Shown here in pieces: positions 46,740-55,109 of a DNA stretch of 64,000 bases. The stretch is from an uncultured Bacteroidales bacterium. GTDB taxonomy: Bacteria > Bacteroidota > Bacteroidia > Bacteroidales > UBA932. The notes beneath the pieces are model-generated. The model saw nothing but the letters and a program-made list of their open reading frames with translations, did no database searches and had not been told where the DNA came from. Positions within the stretch are counted from its first letter, which is position 1. Each line of letters begins with the position of its first letter. Where the stretch lies: positions 186,001-250,000 of the forward strand of contig CAKUSP010000001.1 in assembly GCA_934680015.1 (NCBI GenBank), given 5' to 3'. Made by a program: the position numbers and the translations under genes.

Positions 46740-47583
46740 AAAAACCATTCACCTTTGCTTGTCACCCTTAACAGAATGTACTACAAGGCATATTGACTTC
46801 AAAGGTGTTTTACGCCTGAGCCGTCATTTTGCCGGACAGGCGGAACAGTCAGACTCCCAAGTGGCTCAACAAGCTGCAGATTATCGATTCCACGACGATC
46901 ACTTTGTTCTCGGATCTGCTCTTCAAGGGCGCTGGACGCCATCCGAAGACGGGAAAGAAGAAAGGCGGCATCAAGGTTCACACAAACATCCATGCCAACG
47001 AGGATGTTCCGTCAGATAGATGTCCGCTTCACCTCCTCCGCCACCAATGACAGCTTCATGCTCAGTCCATCAAACTACGCCGAAGGTGACATCCTGGCCA
47101 TAGACAGGGCCTATATCGACTACGGCAAGTTCGAGGAACTGACCATGCGAGAATCATCACCTACGACGACACAGGGAAGAAAAAGACGATCCTCGTCTCC
47201 CTTCTGACCAACGACATGACAATGGATGCGGACGAAATCATTGAAATATACCGAAAAAGATGGGAAATCGAGCTCCTATTCAAACATCTGAAGCAGAACT
47301 TCCCGCTGCGGTACTTCTATGGGGAGAGCGCAAATGCCATCAAGATACAGGTCTGGGTGACGCTCATCGGCAACTTGTTTCTAATGGTGATGCAGAAGCG
47401 CTTGAAACAATGGCACTGGAGCTTCTCTGGGCTTGCGACAATGATCAGAATTATGCTGATGTACTACGTCAACATCTCAACATTCCTTGAAAACCCGAAA
47501 AGGACTGGGCAAAACTGCTTGGAGAAACCTCTTCTTCACCTTCCGAGCCAACTCTTTTCGATGACATGGGGCTTACTTCTTAA
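46740..47583 (+). pseudogene. IS4-family transposase remnant
   Basis: Pieces of one IS4-type transposase appear in different frames. The block around KLQIIDSTTITLFSDLLFKG and KKGGIKVHTNIHAN (first catalytic Asp) ends near 47000 by frameshift; DILAIDRAYIDYGKFEELT (second Asp) follows in another frame; about 65 codons are then missing near 47150; then IYRKRWEIELLFKHLKQN (catalytic Glu) and YFYGESANAIKIQ in a third stretch; a last frame change near 47490 leads to the stop at 47581. Most of the N-terminal third is also gone, so it is inactive. It is visibly richer in G+C than the flanks. No clear terminal inverted repeats or target duplication were found. Confidence 0.85.
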
Positions 47584-47663
47584 AATTGGCATATGATTGC
47601 GGCTTGAATAGAAGCATCGGCTGGGTTAAGAAGCGAGTCTCTGTGTTTAGCGGACAGCAATAA

Positions 47664-47709
47664 TTTGCTATAAATTGGTAAATTTTATATATTTGCATTG
47701 CGCAAATAT
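47664..47709 (+). promoter_or_regulatory. Promoter with overlapping palindromic operator for the DUF4143 ATPase gene
   Basis: TTTG at 47664-47667, 20-bp spacer, TATATTTG at 47688-47695: a perfect promoter. An inverted repeat ATATTTGC (47689-47696) / GCAAATAT (47702-47709), 5 bp apart, covers the -7 box and the start of transcription, which is where a repressor would bind. The ATG follows 29 bp later. Confidence 0.6.
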
Positions 47710-47738
47710 TCACATTATACTGCGTAAAATGTAAAGCA

Positions 47739-48923
47739 ATGTATAATAGAGCAGAATATCAGATAATTAAGAACCGCCTTGAAGAGCAACGAAAATTCAT
47801 TCAGGTCGTGATGGGTGCCCGCCAGATAGGAAAATCAACCGTTGTGAAGCAAGTGCTGAAAGACATTGATCTTCCTTATCAGTTTTATTCGGCCGATAAT
47901 GTTCCGGCTTCAAATACAGCTTGGATTTCAGACTGTTGGGAAGCGGTCCGTAGTCTAAAGAGAAATAACAACTGGGAAAGCGTAATTCTTGTAATCGATG
48001 AAATCCAGAAAATCTCGAACTGGAGCGAGGCTGTAAAGAAGGCATGGGACGATGACTCATTCAATGACAGGGACATAAAAGTCCTGCTTCTTGGAAGTAG
48101 CCGTGTCATGCTCGAAAAAGGACTTTCGGAATCATTGGCAGGACGCTTTGAGGAGATAAGGATGAGCCACTGGAGCTATGCCGAGATGAGGGACTGCTTC
48201 GGATGGTCGCTTGACCAATATATATTCTATGGAGGATATCCCGGTGCGGCATCACTGATAGCCGATGAAGATCGTTTTCAGCAATACATCCAGTCGGCCA
48301 TCATAGATGCAACGATAAACAAGGACATCCTTATGGACACGCCTATCGGAAAACCTGCTCTTCTTCGTCAGACATTTGAGCTTGGAGCGGCCTATTCTGG
48401 AGAACTTCTGTCATTGAACAAGATGCTCGGCTCATTGCAGGATGCGGGAAATACATCGACTCTTTCCGGCTACCTGAATCTTCTGGCGGAAAGCGGTCTT
48501 CTGTGCGGTCTTCAGAAATATAGCGTGGATATGGCAAGACGGAGGGCCAGCATCCCGAAACTTCAGGTTTATAACAATGCATTGAAGATGGTGTTCAGTC
48601 CTATGACATTTAGTCAGGCAATCCTTGACCGGAAGTCATGGGGACGCACATTCGAGTCCGCGATCGGCGCATATCTTGTCAGCCAGGCATTTGTCCACCG
48701 CTTCGATGTTTTCTACTGGCGCGAGCGCAATGACGAGGTTGATTTCATACTTCGCAGGAAGAATTCTTTGGCGGCGATCGAGGTCAAGGGTAATGCGGAG
48801 AAACGTACTGAAGGTCTGGATAAGTTCCGCGAGCTTTTCAAACCGACATCGTCATTCATTGTCGGTGACGGCGGCATCAAGGCCGAGGAATTCATGACTA
48901 TGGATTTGATGAAACTATTTTGA
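47739..48923 (+). CDS. AAA-type ATPase with C-terminal DUF4143 domain
   Basis: 394 residues. Walker A GARQIGKST (about 26-34), Walker B VILVIDEIQK, sensor LLLGSSR, winged-helix middle, and a C-terminal DUF4143 domain whose end FYWRERNDEVDFILRRKNSLAAIEVKGN has the E-V-D-x-x-L...E-V-K pattern of the PD-(D/E)XK nuclease fold. Proteins of this family are common, mobile and poorly understood, often near mobile elements. The gene has its own operator-bearing promoter and a higher G+C content than the host core genes, and lies directly after the transposase remnant, which suggests acquisition by transfer. Confidence 0.85.
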   Translation: MYNRAEYQIIKNRLEEQRKFIQVVMGARQIGKSTVVKQVLKDIDLPYQFYSADNVPASNTAWISDCWEAVRSLKRNNNWESVILVIDEIQKISNWSEAVKKAWDDDSFNDRDIKVLLLGSSRVMLEKGLSESLAGRFEEIRMSHWSYAEMRDCFGWSLDQYIFYGGYPGAASLIADEDRFQQYIQSAIIDATINKDILMDTPIGKPALLRQTFELGAAYSGELLSLNKMLGSLQDAGNTSTLSGYLNLLAESGLLCGLQKYSVDMARRRASIPKLQVYNNALKMVFSPMTFSQAILDRKSWGRTFESAIGAYLVSQAFVHRFDVFYWRERNDEVDFILRRKNSLAAIEVKGNAEKRTEGLDKFRELFKPTSSFIVGDGGIKAEEFMTMDLMKLF

Positions 48924-48986
48924 GTGTAAGCCTCCGGTGAGGTGCGTCATAGATAGTTAAAGTCTTTTATGGAACTTTGGTTCATT

Positions 48987-49060
48987 AAGTAACCTTCAAA
49001 AAATAACTTGCATCATCTTAGTAAATCTTTTGGATTATCATCGAAAATCTCATACTAATC
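48987..49060 (+). repeat. Dispersed repeat, copy B (modules 1 and 2)
   Basis: Module 1 (48989-49020) and module 2 (49040-49060) lie 19 nt apart, the same order as copy A at 38224-38301. Module 2 matches copy A at 18 of 21 positions. Confidence 0.6.
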
Positions 49061-49201
49061 AGGTGCAACTTTAGTCCTCACATTACTTAAAGTGTAAGGT
49101 TAATAAAAACTTGACAAACACATGCATACATGTAAATATAATGTTTCTTTTGTTTTTGTGGTTTAGTATATAGTGGCCTTTCCGAAGACTGCTGTAAGTG
49201 G

Positions 49202-49277
49202 TGTGCAAAAGTGCCCTTTTTACACACCAAAGTTTGTTTCGTGATGCTTTGATGTGCAAATCCCTATTATTTACACA
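49202..49277. repeat. Two identical-arm inverted repeats TGTGCAAA-N9-TTTACACA
   Basis: First copy: arms 49202-49209 and 49219-49226. Second copy: arms 49253-49260 and 49270-49277. Both have the same arms and the same 9-nt gap but different gap sequences, and start 51 bp apart. The conserved arms with variable centres look like protein-binding sites. Confidence 0.65.
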
Positions 49278-49562
49278 CGGCATTCAAAATGCTCACACCG
49301 AATCTCTTTATTTAGGCATCCTTTAACATGAAGGTTAGTGCAGTAAATCATGCCGGTTTGCATTGTTCTAAAAACCATGGACGGAATTTAACTTTTGGAT
49401 TAAATGCGTGAATTCATAAGAAGTATGACATGTTTTAGCTATCGACTTATATATAAATGCTACCGCGAATCTTAATGTGGCAATAAGAAGCTGTTTTGAA
49501 ATGATTCATCTTTGTCATCAGTCGTGTACCTGGGTAGACTCCTTCTTTCAAAGTCGAAACTA

Positions 49563-49592
49563 CCTGAAATAATCCTCATAATATAATTTCAG
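49563..49592. repeat. Stem-loop CCTGAAAT/ATTTCAGG
   Basis: CCTGAAAT (49563-49570) and ATTTCAGG (49585-49592) form an 8-bp stem with a 14-nt loop; partial complementarity extends outward. No U-run follows. Purpose unclear; possibly the edge of a lost element. Confidence 0.4.
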
Positions 49593-49625
49593 GAACTATT
49601 TCAAAATAGCTTTTAAGTTGTGTCA

Positions 49626-49646
49626 GATTAGTATGAAATTTTTGAG
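49626..49646 (-). repeat. Dispersed repeat, inverted copy C of module 2
   Basis: Read on the minus strand it matches module 2 of copy A at 19 of 21 positions. Module 1 is not seen beside it. Confidence 0.5.
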
Positions 49647-49750
49647 GACACAGACTAAAAAAGATTAATTTGTGAGCATAATGAGTACTTTAAATGTAGA
49701 TGAATTCTTGAAAAGCTATGTTTTTGTGAACTTGTGTTATAAAAAGTGAT

Positions 49751-49758
49751 TATCTTTG
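49751..49758 (+). promoter_or_regulatory. -7 promoter box for the UvrA2-like gene
   Basis: TATCTTTG, an exact match to TAnnTTTG, 59 bp before the ATG at 49818. TTTG-like boxes upstream lie at 16 or 24 bp, neither at the ideal spacing. Confidence 0.45.
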
Positions 49759-49817
49759 ATGTGAAATGACAGACGTTGGGTAACCATCATGTTGATGGCT
49801 AATAGGATTATTTTTCG

Positions 49818-52295
49818 ATGAAAACTCCGGATAAGATACTTGTGCGTGGTGCACGTGTACATAATTTGAAAAATGTGGATGTGGATATTCCACTTGGAAA
49901 AATCGTAGGAATAGCTGGCGTGTCTGGCTCCGGGAAATCCTCGCTTGCACTTGGAGTCCTGTATTCGGAGGGGTCGCGTAGGTACCTCGAATCGCTTTCG
50001 ACTTATACAAGGCGTCGCATGACACAGGCAGCACGGGCCGATGTGGATGAGGTTTTGTATATTCCTTCTGCTCTTGCATTGCATCAAAGGCCAGGCATAC
50101 CTGGAATTCGAAGCACATTTGGCACTGGAACAGAATTGCTTAATAGCCTAAGACTTATGTATTCAAGACTCGGTAGTCATCGATGTCCAAATGGACACTA
50201 TTTGGCTCCTTCTCTTCTGGTAGCGGCAGGAAAAGAACTTGTATGTCCCGTGTGTGGAGCTCACTTTTATGCTCCGTCGGCAGAGGAACTTTCATTCAAT
50301 AGCCAAGGTGCGTGCCGGACATGTGATGGTACCGGGACCATTCGTACAGTTGATGAATCCACATTGATCCCAGATGAAAATCTGACGATTGACCAGGGCG
50401 CTGTGGCTCCGTGGAATACACTGATGTGGTCTTTGATGAAAGATGTCTGTCGAGCCATGGGGGTGCGTACTGATGTCCCTTATAAAGACTTAACTGATAA
50501 AGAAAAAGACACGGTTTTACATGGCCCTGCCGAAAAGAAACATATTCTTTATAAGGCTAAGAATTCTAACGACGCAGCGGAGTTGGATTTTACTTATTAT
50601 AACGCGACCTACACTGTAGAAAATGCATTGGCAAAAGTAAAAGATGAAAAGGGAATGAAAAGGGTGGAGCGGTTCCTTCGGCTCGATGTATGCCCGGATT
50701 GTGGAGGTACGCGTCTGTCGGATGCCGCCAGAGCCCCTAAGGTAATGGGCATATCACTTGATGAGGCTTGTAAGATGACCCTCAGCGAGATAATCGGCTG
50801 GGTTAAGGCTGTGCCAGACTCGCTTCCGCAAGAGATGAAACCTATGGCAGAAAGCATCTGTGATTCTTTTCTCGATACTGCTAAGAGGTTGATGGATTTG
50901 GGAATTGGGTATCTGTCCCTTGATAGGTCCGCTTCTACACTTTCAACGGGGGAGAGGCAAAGGATGCAGTTGGCCCGTGCCGTAAGAAACCGTACGACCG
51001 GCGTGTTGTATGTCCTCGATGAGCCATCCATAGGACTTCACCCATCAAATATTGTTGGATTGTGCTCGGTAATGGAAGATTTGATAGATGATGGTAATTC
51101 GGTTATTCTTGTCGATCATGATACACAGATACTTGCCAAGTCTGACTGGATGATAGAGATGGGCCCTGGTGCCGGCTCTAATGGAGGGAAGGTTATCGCG
51201 CAGGGTAATATATGCGACATAATATCAAACAAGAAGTCGAAAATTGGCCCTTTCCTTTCTGGTGGAGTATCATTAAGAGTAAGAAAGCGTGCAGATAATA
51301 TATTTAGTAAAGGTAAGATAGAGATGATCACATCTGCTATTCACACTGTTAAAGCCCTTAAAGTCTCTATACCTAAAGGATGTCTTACGGTGGTTACAGG
51401 CGTGTCTGGCTCAGGCAAGACTACCATGGTGCTTGAAAGTCTTGTCCCTGCGCTTCAGGCATTCATTGGGGGCCGGCCAATGCCAGATCATGTGAAATCG
51501 ATTGAAGCTGAGGGGATATGCCAAGTAAAACTTATAGATGCTTCTCCAATCGGGATTAATGTGCGTTCTACTGTGGCGACCTATGCAGGCGTGCACGATG
51601 AGTTGAGAAAGGTGTTTGCCAAGACCTCGGATGCTAAAAATCATGGATATAAAGATGGTGATTTTTCTTATAATACGGGAAAACTCAGGTGCAGTACTTG
51701 TGATGGGACGGGCGTTATAAGCCTTGATGTTCAGTTCCTTCCAGATGTGGACATCCCATGCCCTGACTGTAGAGGCTCGAGATATTCAAGAGCTGCATAT
51801 AGTATTAGGCGAGAAAATGCGGCAGGGGAGTTCTATTCTTTGCCAGAGTTGATGGATATGGATGTCAATTCCGCACTTGATGCTTGTGCAGATCTTAAAA
51901 TTGTCAGCCAAAGGCTTGCCATATTACACGATCTCGGTCTAGGATATTTGACTTTGGGAGAGGAAACACCGAGCCTATCTGGAGGAGAGGCTCAAAGGTT
52001 GAAATTGGCTAGTGAAATGGGTAGAGGCCAAAGCGATTCCGTTTTCGTGTTCGATGAACCTACTATAGGCCTCCATCCGCAGGATGTTCAAGTTCTTTTG
52101 AATGTATTTCAGACACTTATCGATAAAGGTGCTACAGTAATCGTTATCGAGCATGATCTCGATGTCATAAGAAATGCTGATTACATTATCGACATGGGCC
52201 CAGGAGGCGGTTCTAACGGAGGCCGTATAGTTGCATGTGGTACTCCAGATCAGATTAGGTCGTCAAAGGATAGTATCACAGGAAGTTTTCTGTAA
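49818..52295 (+). CDS. UvrA-like ABC ATPase lacking the UvrB-binding domain (UvrA2 class)
   Basis: 825 residues with two ABC ATPase modules: Walker A GVSGSGKSS (near 34) and GVSGSGKTT (near 535), signatures LSTGERQR and LSGGEAQR, and Walker B VLDEPSIGLHP and VFDEPTIGLHP. Zinc modules CPNGH/CPVCG, CRTCDGTG and CSTCDGTG/CPDCRG are present. UvrA proper is about 940 residues; here the CPVCG segment leads almost directly to the CRTCDGTG module, so the UvrB-binding domain is missing. Such UvrA2 or DrrC-type proteins are linked to tolerance of DNA-damaging drugs rather than core repair. It sits alone after the accessory segment, so it may also be accessory. Confidence 0.88.
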   Translation: MKTPDKILVRGARVHNLKNVDVDIPLGKIVGIAGVSGSGKSSLALGVLYSEGSRRYLESLSTYTRRRMTQAARADVDEVLYIPSALALHQRPGIPGIRSTFGTGTELLNSLRLMYSRLGSHRCPNGHYLAPSLLVAAGKELVCPVCGAHFYAPSAEELSFNSQGACRTCDGTGTIRTVDESTLIPDENLTIDQGAVAPWNTLMWSLMKDVCRAMGVRTDVPYKDLTDKEKDTVLHGPAEKKHILYKAKNSNDAAELDFTYYNATYTVENALAKVKDEKGMKRVERFLRLDVCPDCGGTRLSDAARAPKVMGISLDEACKMTLSEIIGWVKAVPDSLPQEMKPMAESICDSFLDTAKRLMDLGIGYLSLDRSASTLSTGERQRMQLARAVRNRTTGVLYVLDEPSIGLHPSNIVGLCSVMEDLIDDGNSVILVDHDTQILAKSDWMIEMGPGAGSNGGKVIAQGNICDIISNKKSKIGPFLSGGVSLRVRKRADNIFSKGKIEMITSAIHTVKALKVSIPKGCLTVVTGVSGSGKTTMVLESLVPALQAFIGGRPMPDHVKSIEAEGICQVKLIDASPIGINVRSTVATYAGVHDELRKVFAKTSDAKNHGYKDGDFSYNTGKLRCSTCDGTGVISLDVQFLPDVDIPCPDCRGSRYSRAAYSIRRENAAGEFYSLPELMDMDVNSALDACADLKIVSQRLAILHDLGLGYLTLGEETPSLSGGEAQRLKLASEMGRGQSDSVFVFDEPTIGLHPQDVQVLLNVFQTLIDKGATVIVIEHDLDVIRNADYIIDMGPGGGSNGGRIVACGTPDQIRSSKDSITGSFL

Positions 52296-52303
52296 AAACT
52301 ACT

Positions 52304-52879
52304 CTATAAAGATTCCAACAAGTTAAGAACCCTCTTCCTATTTTCTTCTATAGTAGGAGCGTCTCCTGCGACTTCGTGATATTTACCCTGCTTTTTATAG
52401 TATTCGATAAGCGGCTCTGTCTGAGCGTGATAGGTCTTGATGCGATTATTAATAGTCTCTTCTGAAGCATCATCTGCGCGCCCTTCTATACTAGCACGAT
52501 GAGCAATACGCTTTTTAACTGTTTCGTCAGAAATCATAAGAGAAATTACCGCATCAACTGCACTATTTCGCTCGGCTAGTATCTTGTCAAGGTCTTCTGC
52601 CTGTTTAAGAGTACGAGGAAAGCCGTCGAGTAGGAATCCCTGGACATTTTTCACGGTGTCGAACTTAGATTCAATCATCTTCTCAACTACTTCGTCTGGA
52701 ACGAGCATTCCCTTATCTATAAGAGACTTCGCGTGTAGGCCAAGTTCTGTTCCTGCAGCTATTTCTGCTCTCAGCAGTTCTCCAGTGGAAAGATGGCAGA
52801 AGTTATACTTTTCACGAATTGCGGCAGCGTGTGTGCCTTTTCCGGCACCCGGTGGGCCGAACATAATGTAATACTTCAT
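52304..52879 (-). CDS. adk: Adenylate kinase
   Basis: 191 residues. P-loop GPPGAGKGT, the AMP-binding STGELLR, the FLLDGFPRT motif and the short-lid form (no zinc lid) are visible. It interconverts AMP, ATP and ADP. It follows hpt by 4 bp, so the pair forms a purine-nucleotide operon, and its end is convergent with the UvrA2-like gene 8 bp away. Confidence 0.96.
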   Translation of the reverse strand: MKYYIMFGPPGAGKGTHAAAIREKYNFCHLSTGELLRAEIAAGTELGLHAKSLIDKGMLVPDEVVEKMIESKFDTVKNVQGFLLDGFPRTLKQAEDLDKILAERNSAVDAVISLMISDETVKKRIAHRASIEGRADDASEETINNRIKTYHAQTEPLIEYYKKQGKYHEVAGDAPTIEENRKRVLNLLESL

Positions 52880-52883
52880 ATTT

Positions 52884-53426
52884 TTATGATTCTAGTACAT
52901 AGATATCTTTAGTTTCTCTACCTAGTTGGTCGTAATCGAGTCCGAAACCGACTATGAATCTGGCAGGGATCTCCATAGCAACATAGTCTAGCGCTACGTC
53001 TTGCTTATATATTTCAGGCTTAAGAAGCATGGTGCAGACTTCCACTTCAGAAGCACCTTCTTCTAGTAATTTATCTTTAAGGTAGACTATGGTTTTCCCT
53101 GTGTCCACGATGTCTTCACAGATTATTACCTTACGTCCTTTGACATTTCCCGTAAGACCCATGTCTTCGTGTATGTTCCCAGATGACTGTGTGCCTTCGT
53201 AGGAGGATAATTTAATGGTGACAAGTTCCACAGTGAAGTCAAGCCTTTTCATTAGTTCAGCAGTGAACATGAGTGCACCATTCAACACGCATAGCAGAAT
53301 GGGGGCTTGCTTGTCGTTAATGTGCTTTTTGTTAATCTTTTCGGCTACGGAGTCTATAGCCTTTTCAATCTTCTCATTAGAGATGAATGGTACGAATGTT
53401 TTGTCGTGTAGAGTAATGCTCTTCAT
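52884..53426 (-). CDS. hpt: Hypoxanthine phosphoribosyltransferase
   Basis: 180 residues. The PRPP-binding signature VIICEDIVDTGKT is clear, with the flexible loop SSYEGTQSSG and the C-terminal VGFGLDYDQLGR that stacks on the base. It makes IMP (and GMP) from free base and PRPP. The phosphorylases at 36-38 kb would supply the bases. First gene of the hpt-adk pair. Confidence 0.95.
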   Translation of the reverse strand: MKSITLHDKTFVPFISNEKIEKAIDSVAEKINKKHINDKQAPILLCVLNGALMFTAELMKRLDFTVELVTIKLSSYEGTQSSGNIHEDMGLTGNVKGRKVIICEDIVDTGKTIVYLKDKLLEEGASEVEVCTMLLKPEIYKQDVALDYVAMEIPARFIVGFGLDYDQLGRETKDIYVLES

Positions 53427-53446
53427 TGTTATAAATTACCAAAAAA

Positions 53447-53454
53447 CAAATATA
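53447..53454 (-). promoter_or_regulatory. -7 promoter box for hpt-adk
   Basis: TATATTTG on the minus strand, an exact match to TAnnTTTG, 20 bp before the hpt ATG. Confidence 0.5.
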
Positions 53455-53509
53455 CGGAATTTTTGATAATTTTTAGTATCTTCGACCACCGATACTAGTT
53501 AGACTTACT

Positions 53510-55108
53510 ATGAAAACTTTTATTTTGTTGCTTATGTCGATGTTTCTTTTCGACATGACGGATGCTTTCACAGATGCACTTGTCCGCCTGTGTGGATTAG
53601 AAAGCAGGGAGGCTCTTACGGAAGACTTCGTGGAGGATTATTCGTGCTTGGCAAGACACCCACTTGACATTAATTCTTCGAGTGAGGAGCAGTTAAGAAA
53701 CACAGGTTTTTTTACCTCTTTTCAAATAGCTTCTATAGAGGACTATATCAAGCGAAACGGACCTATACTTTCTTATGTGGAATTGGCCGGAATTACAGGT
53801 ATAGGAAAACAGATGGCGGATGATTTGAGCTTTTTCTTTATGTGTGGATCAAGCGGCAACTCTATGATTGGCCCGGAAAGCAAGAAACGCTTGCACATAG
53901 AAGGCAGCATGAGAAATACTATAAAGGCGGATATGAAAGTCAGCTCAAAAGCAAAATATGAGGCTACTTACGGACGGCAATTAAGCGCAGGTCTTTCTAT
54001 GATGGATGAAGCAGTGAAAGGATATATGAACTATACTGGGATAAAATGGCCGATAAAGATTGTAATGGGCTCACTTAATGTGCGTTATGGACAGGGCTTG
54101 CTTTTATGGAGCGGATTATCCATCGGGGGAGTATCACAGCTTTCGGGATTCTCTCGTAATCCCACCGGGGTAAATGTGAGTCTTGCTAGTAGCTCTGTTG
54201 AAGGAGTAGCTGTGAATTGGACTATAGGAAGAAGTTGTGTAGATGCTTGCGCTCTATATGGAGGTGGGATAGCTGTTCATTACGGGTATCGCACGCATAA
54301 GGGGACTTATGCGATGACGGCTATGTATGAAAAAGGTAATAGGGGATATAGTTTTGATTATAAGGTGTCTACATGGAAGATTACATCCTTTGGAGAATTG
54401 GCCTTGTATAAAGGGGCGCAAAGTATGGGAACAGCTTTTCTGGGAGGGGCTTTTTATAATGTGGCATATAGAAGACGAGTAGGTGTGCTTTTGCGTTACT
54501 ATTCAGATAATTTTGCCCCGCGATATTGTGGAAGTATCCATTCTGGCACCACTGCGGCGGGGGAGAAAGGGGTAGGTGCTGCCGTGGAATATGAAAAAGT
54601 GTCATTGGTGGCTGATTATTCGAGTAAGTATGGAATAGCTTCGTTTAAGAGCATAGGGAAGTGGCTATGGAATAAATCTTTAGGAGAGTGGAAGTTAGAT
54701 GGAGAGTTAAGGCATACTATGAAATATAAGGCTAAGACCTCATATTATTCTAATGAACTTAGAGTGTGCGTTAATTCAACTAAAGGTCCACTGCAATTAT
54801 GTTCGCGACTTCAACTGTTAAAGGGTAGAGATTTTTCGGCTCTGGGATATGTCGAAGGCGCGCTGATATATGAAAAGTCGAGGATTTCTGCTAGAGCCCT
54901 TTATTTCGATGCTAGGACATGGGAGGACCGTCTATATGCCTATTCTAGAGATGTCCCTGGGTGTTTCAGCGTACCCGTTTATTATGGAAAAGGAATCGAA
55001 TGGTCTTTCTACGCCCGATATGGTAATATGGCTTTACGATTGAGTTATACTTCATATCAAGCCGACAAGGCGAACAAATGGGAAGTAAAGGGGTATGTAG
55101 CCTTTTGA
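53510..55108 (+). CDS. Helix-hairpin-helix protein with outer-membrane barrel-like C-terminus
   Basis: 532 residues with a signal peptide. The N-terminal third holds a ComEA-like helix-hairpin-helix segment (DINSSSEEQLRNTGFFTSFQIASIEDYIKRNGPILSYVELAGITGIGKQMADDL region), and the remainder is a series of short beta strands rich in Tyr and Gly, as in outer-membrane proteins. This combination is a conserved Bacteroidetes family with no known function. DNA binding at the cell surface is possible from the HhH segment but unproven. It is divergent from hpt. Confidence 0.7.
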   Translation: MKTFILLLMSMFLFDMTDAFTDALVRLCGLESREALTEDFVEDYSCLARHPLDINSSSEEQLRNTGFFTSFQIASIEDYIKRNGPILSYVELAGITGIGKQMADDLSFFFMCGSSGNSMIGPESKKRLHIEGSMRNTIKADMKVSSKAKYEATYGRQLSAGLSMMDEAVKGYMNYTGIKWPIKIVMGSLNVRYGQGLLLWSGLSIGGVSQLSGFSRNPTGVNVSLASSSVEGVAVNWTIGRSCVDACALYGGGIAVHYGYRTHKGTYAMTAMYEKGNRGYSFDYKVSTWKITSFGELALYKGAQSMGTAFLGGAFYNVAYRRRVGVLLRYYSDNFAPRYCGSIHSGTTAAGEKGVGAAVEYEKVSLVADYSSKYGIASFKSIGKWLWNKSLGEWKLDGELRHTMKYKAKTSYYSNELRVCVNSTKGPLQLCSRLQLLKGRDFSALGYVEGALIYEKSRISARALYFDARTWEDRLYAYSRDVPGCFSVPVYYGKGIEWSFYARYGNMALRLSYTSYQADKANKWEVKGYVAF

Positions 55109-55109
55109 T

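Larger units (their letters stand above)
48924..49817. other. 894-bp non-coding region with repeats and palindromes
   Basis: I see no convincing gene here: the short frames on either strand lack recognisable domains. The region holds copy B of the dispersed repeat (48987-49060), an inverted copy of its second module (49626-49646), a palindrome ACATG-CATA-CATGT (49120-49133), two matching 25-bp inverted repeats (49202-49277), a stem-loop at 49563-49592 and the promoter box of the next gene. It returns to the AT-rich composition of the host. Confidence 0.55.

Noticed and set aside
49083..49283. Open frame of 66 codons on the minus strand in the non-coding gap
   Set aside because: No recognisable domain, atypical composition, and it covers the paired palindromes; no promoter box in a suitable place.
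48924..49817. CRISPR array in the repeat-bearing gap
   Set aside because: The repeats are few, diverged, in both orientations and not evenly spaced; no cas genes are in the window.
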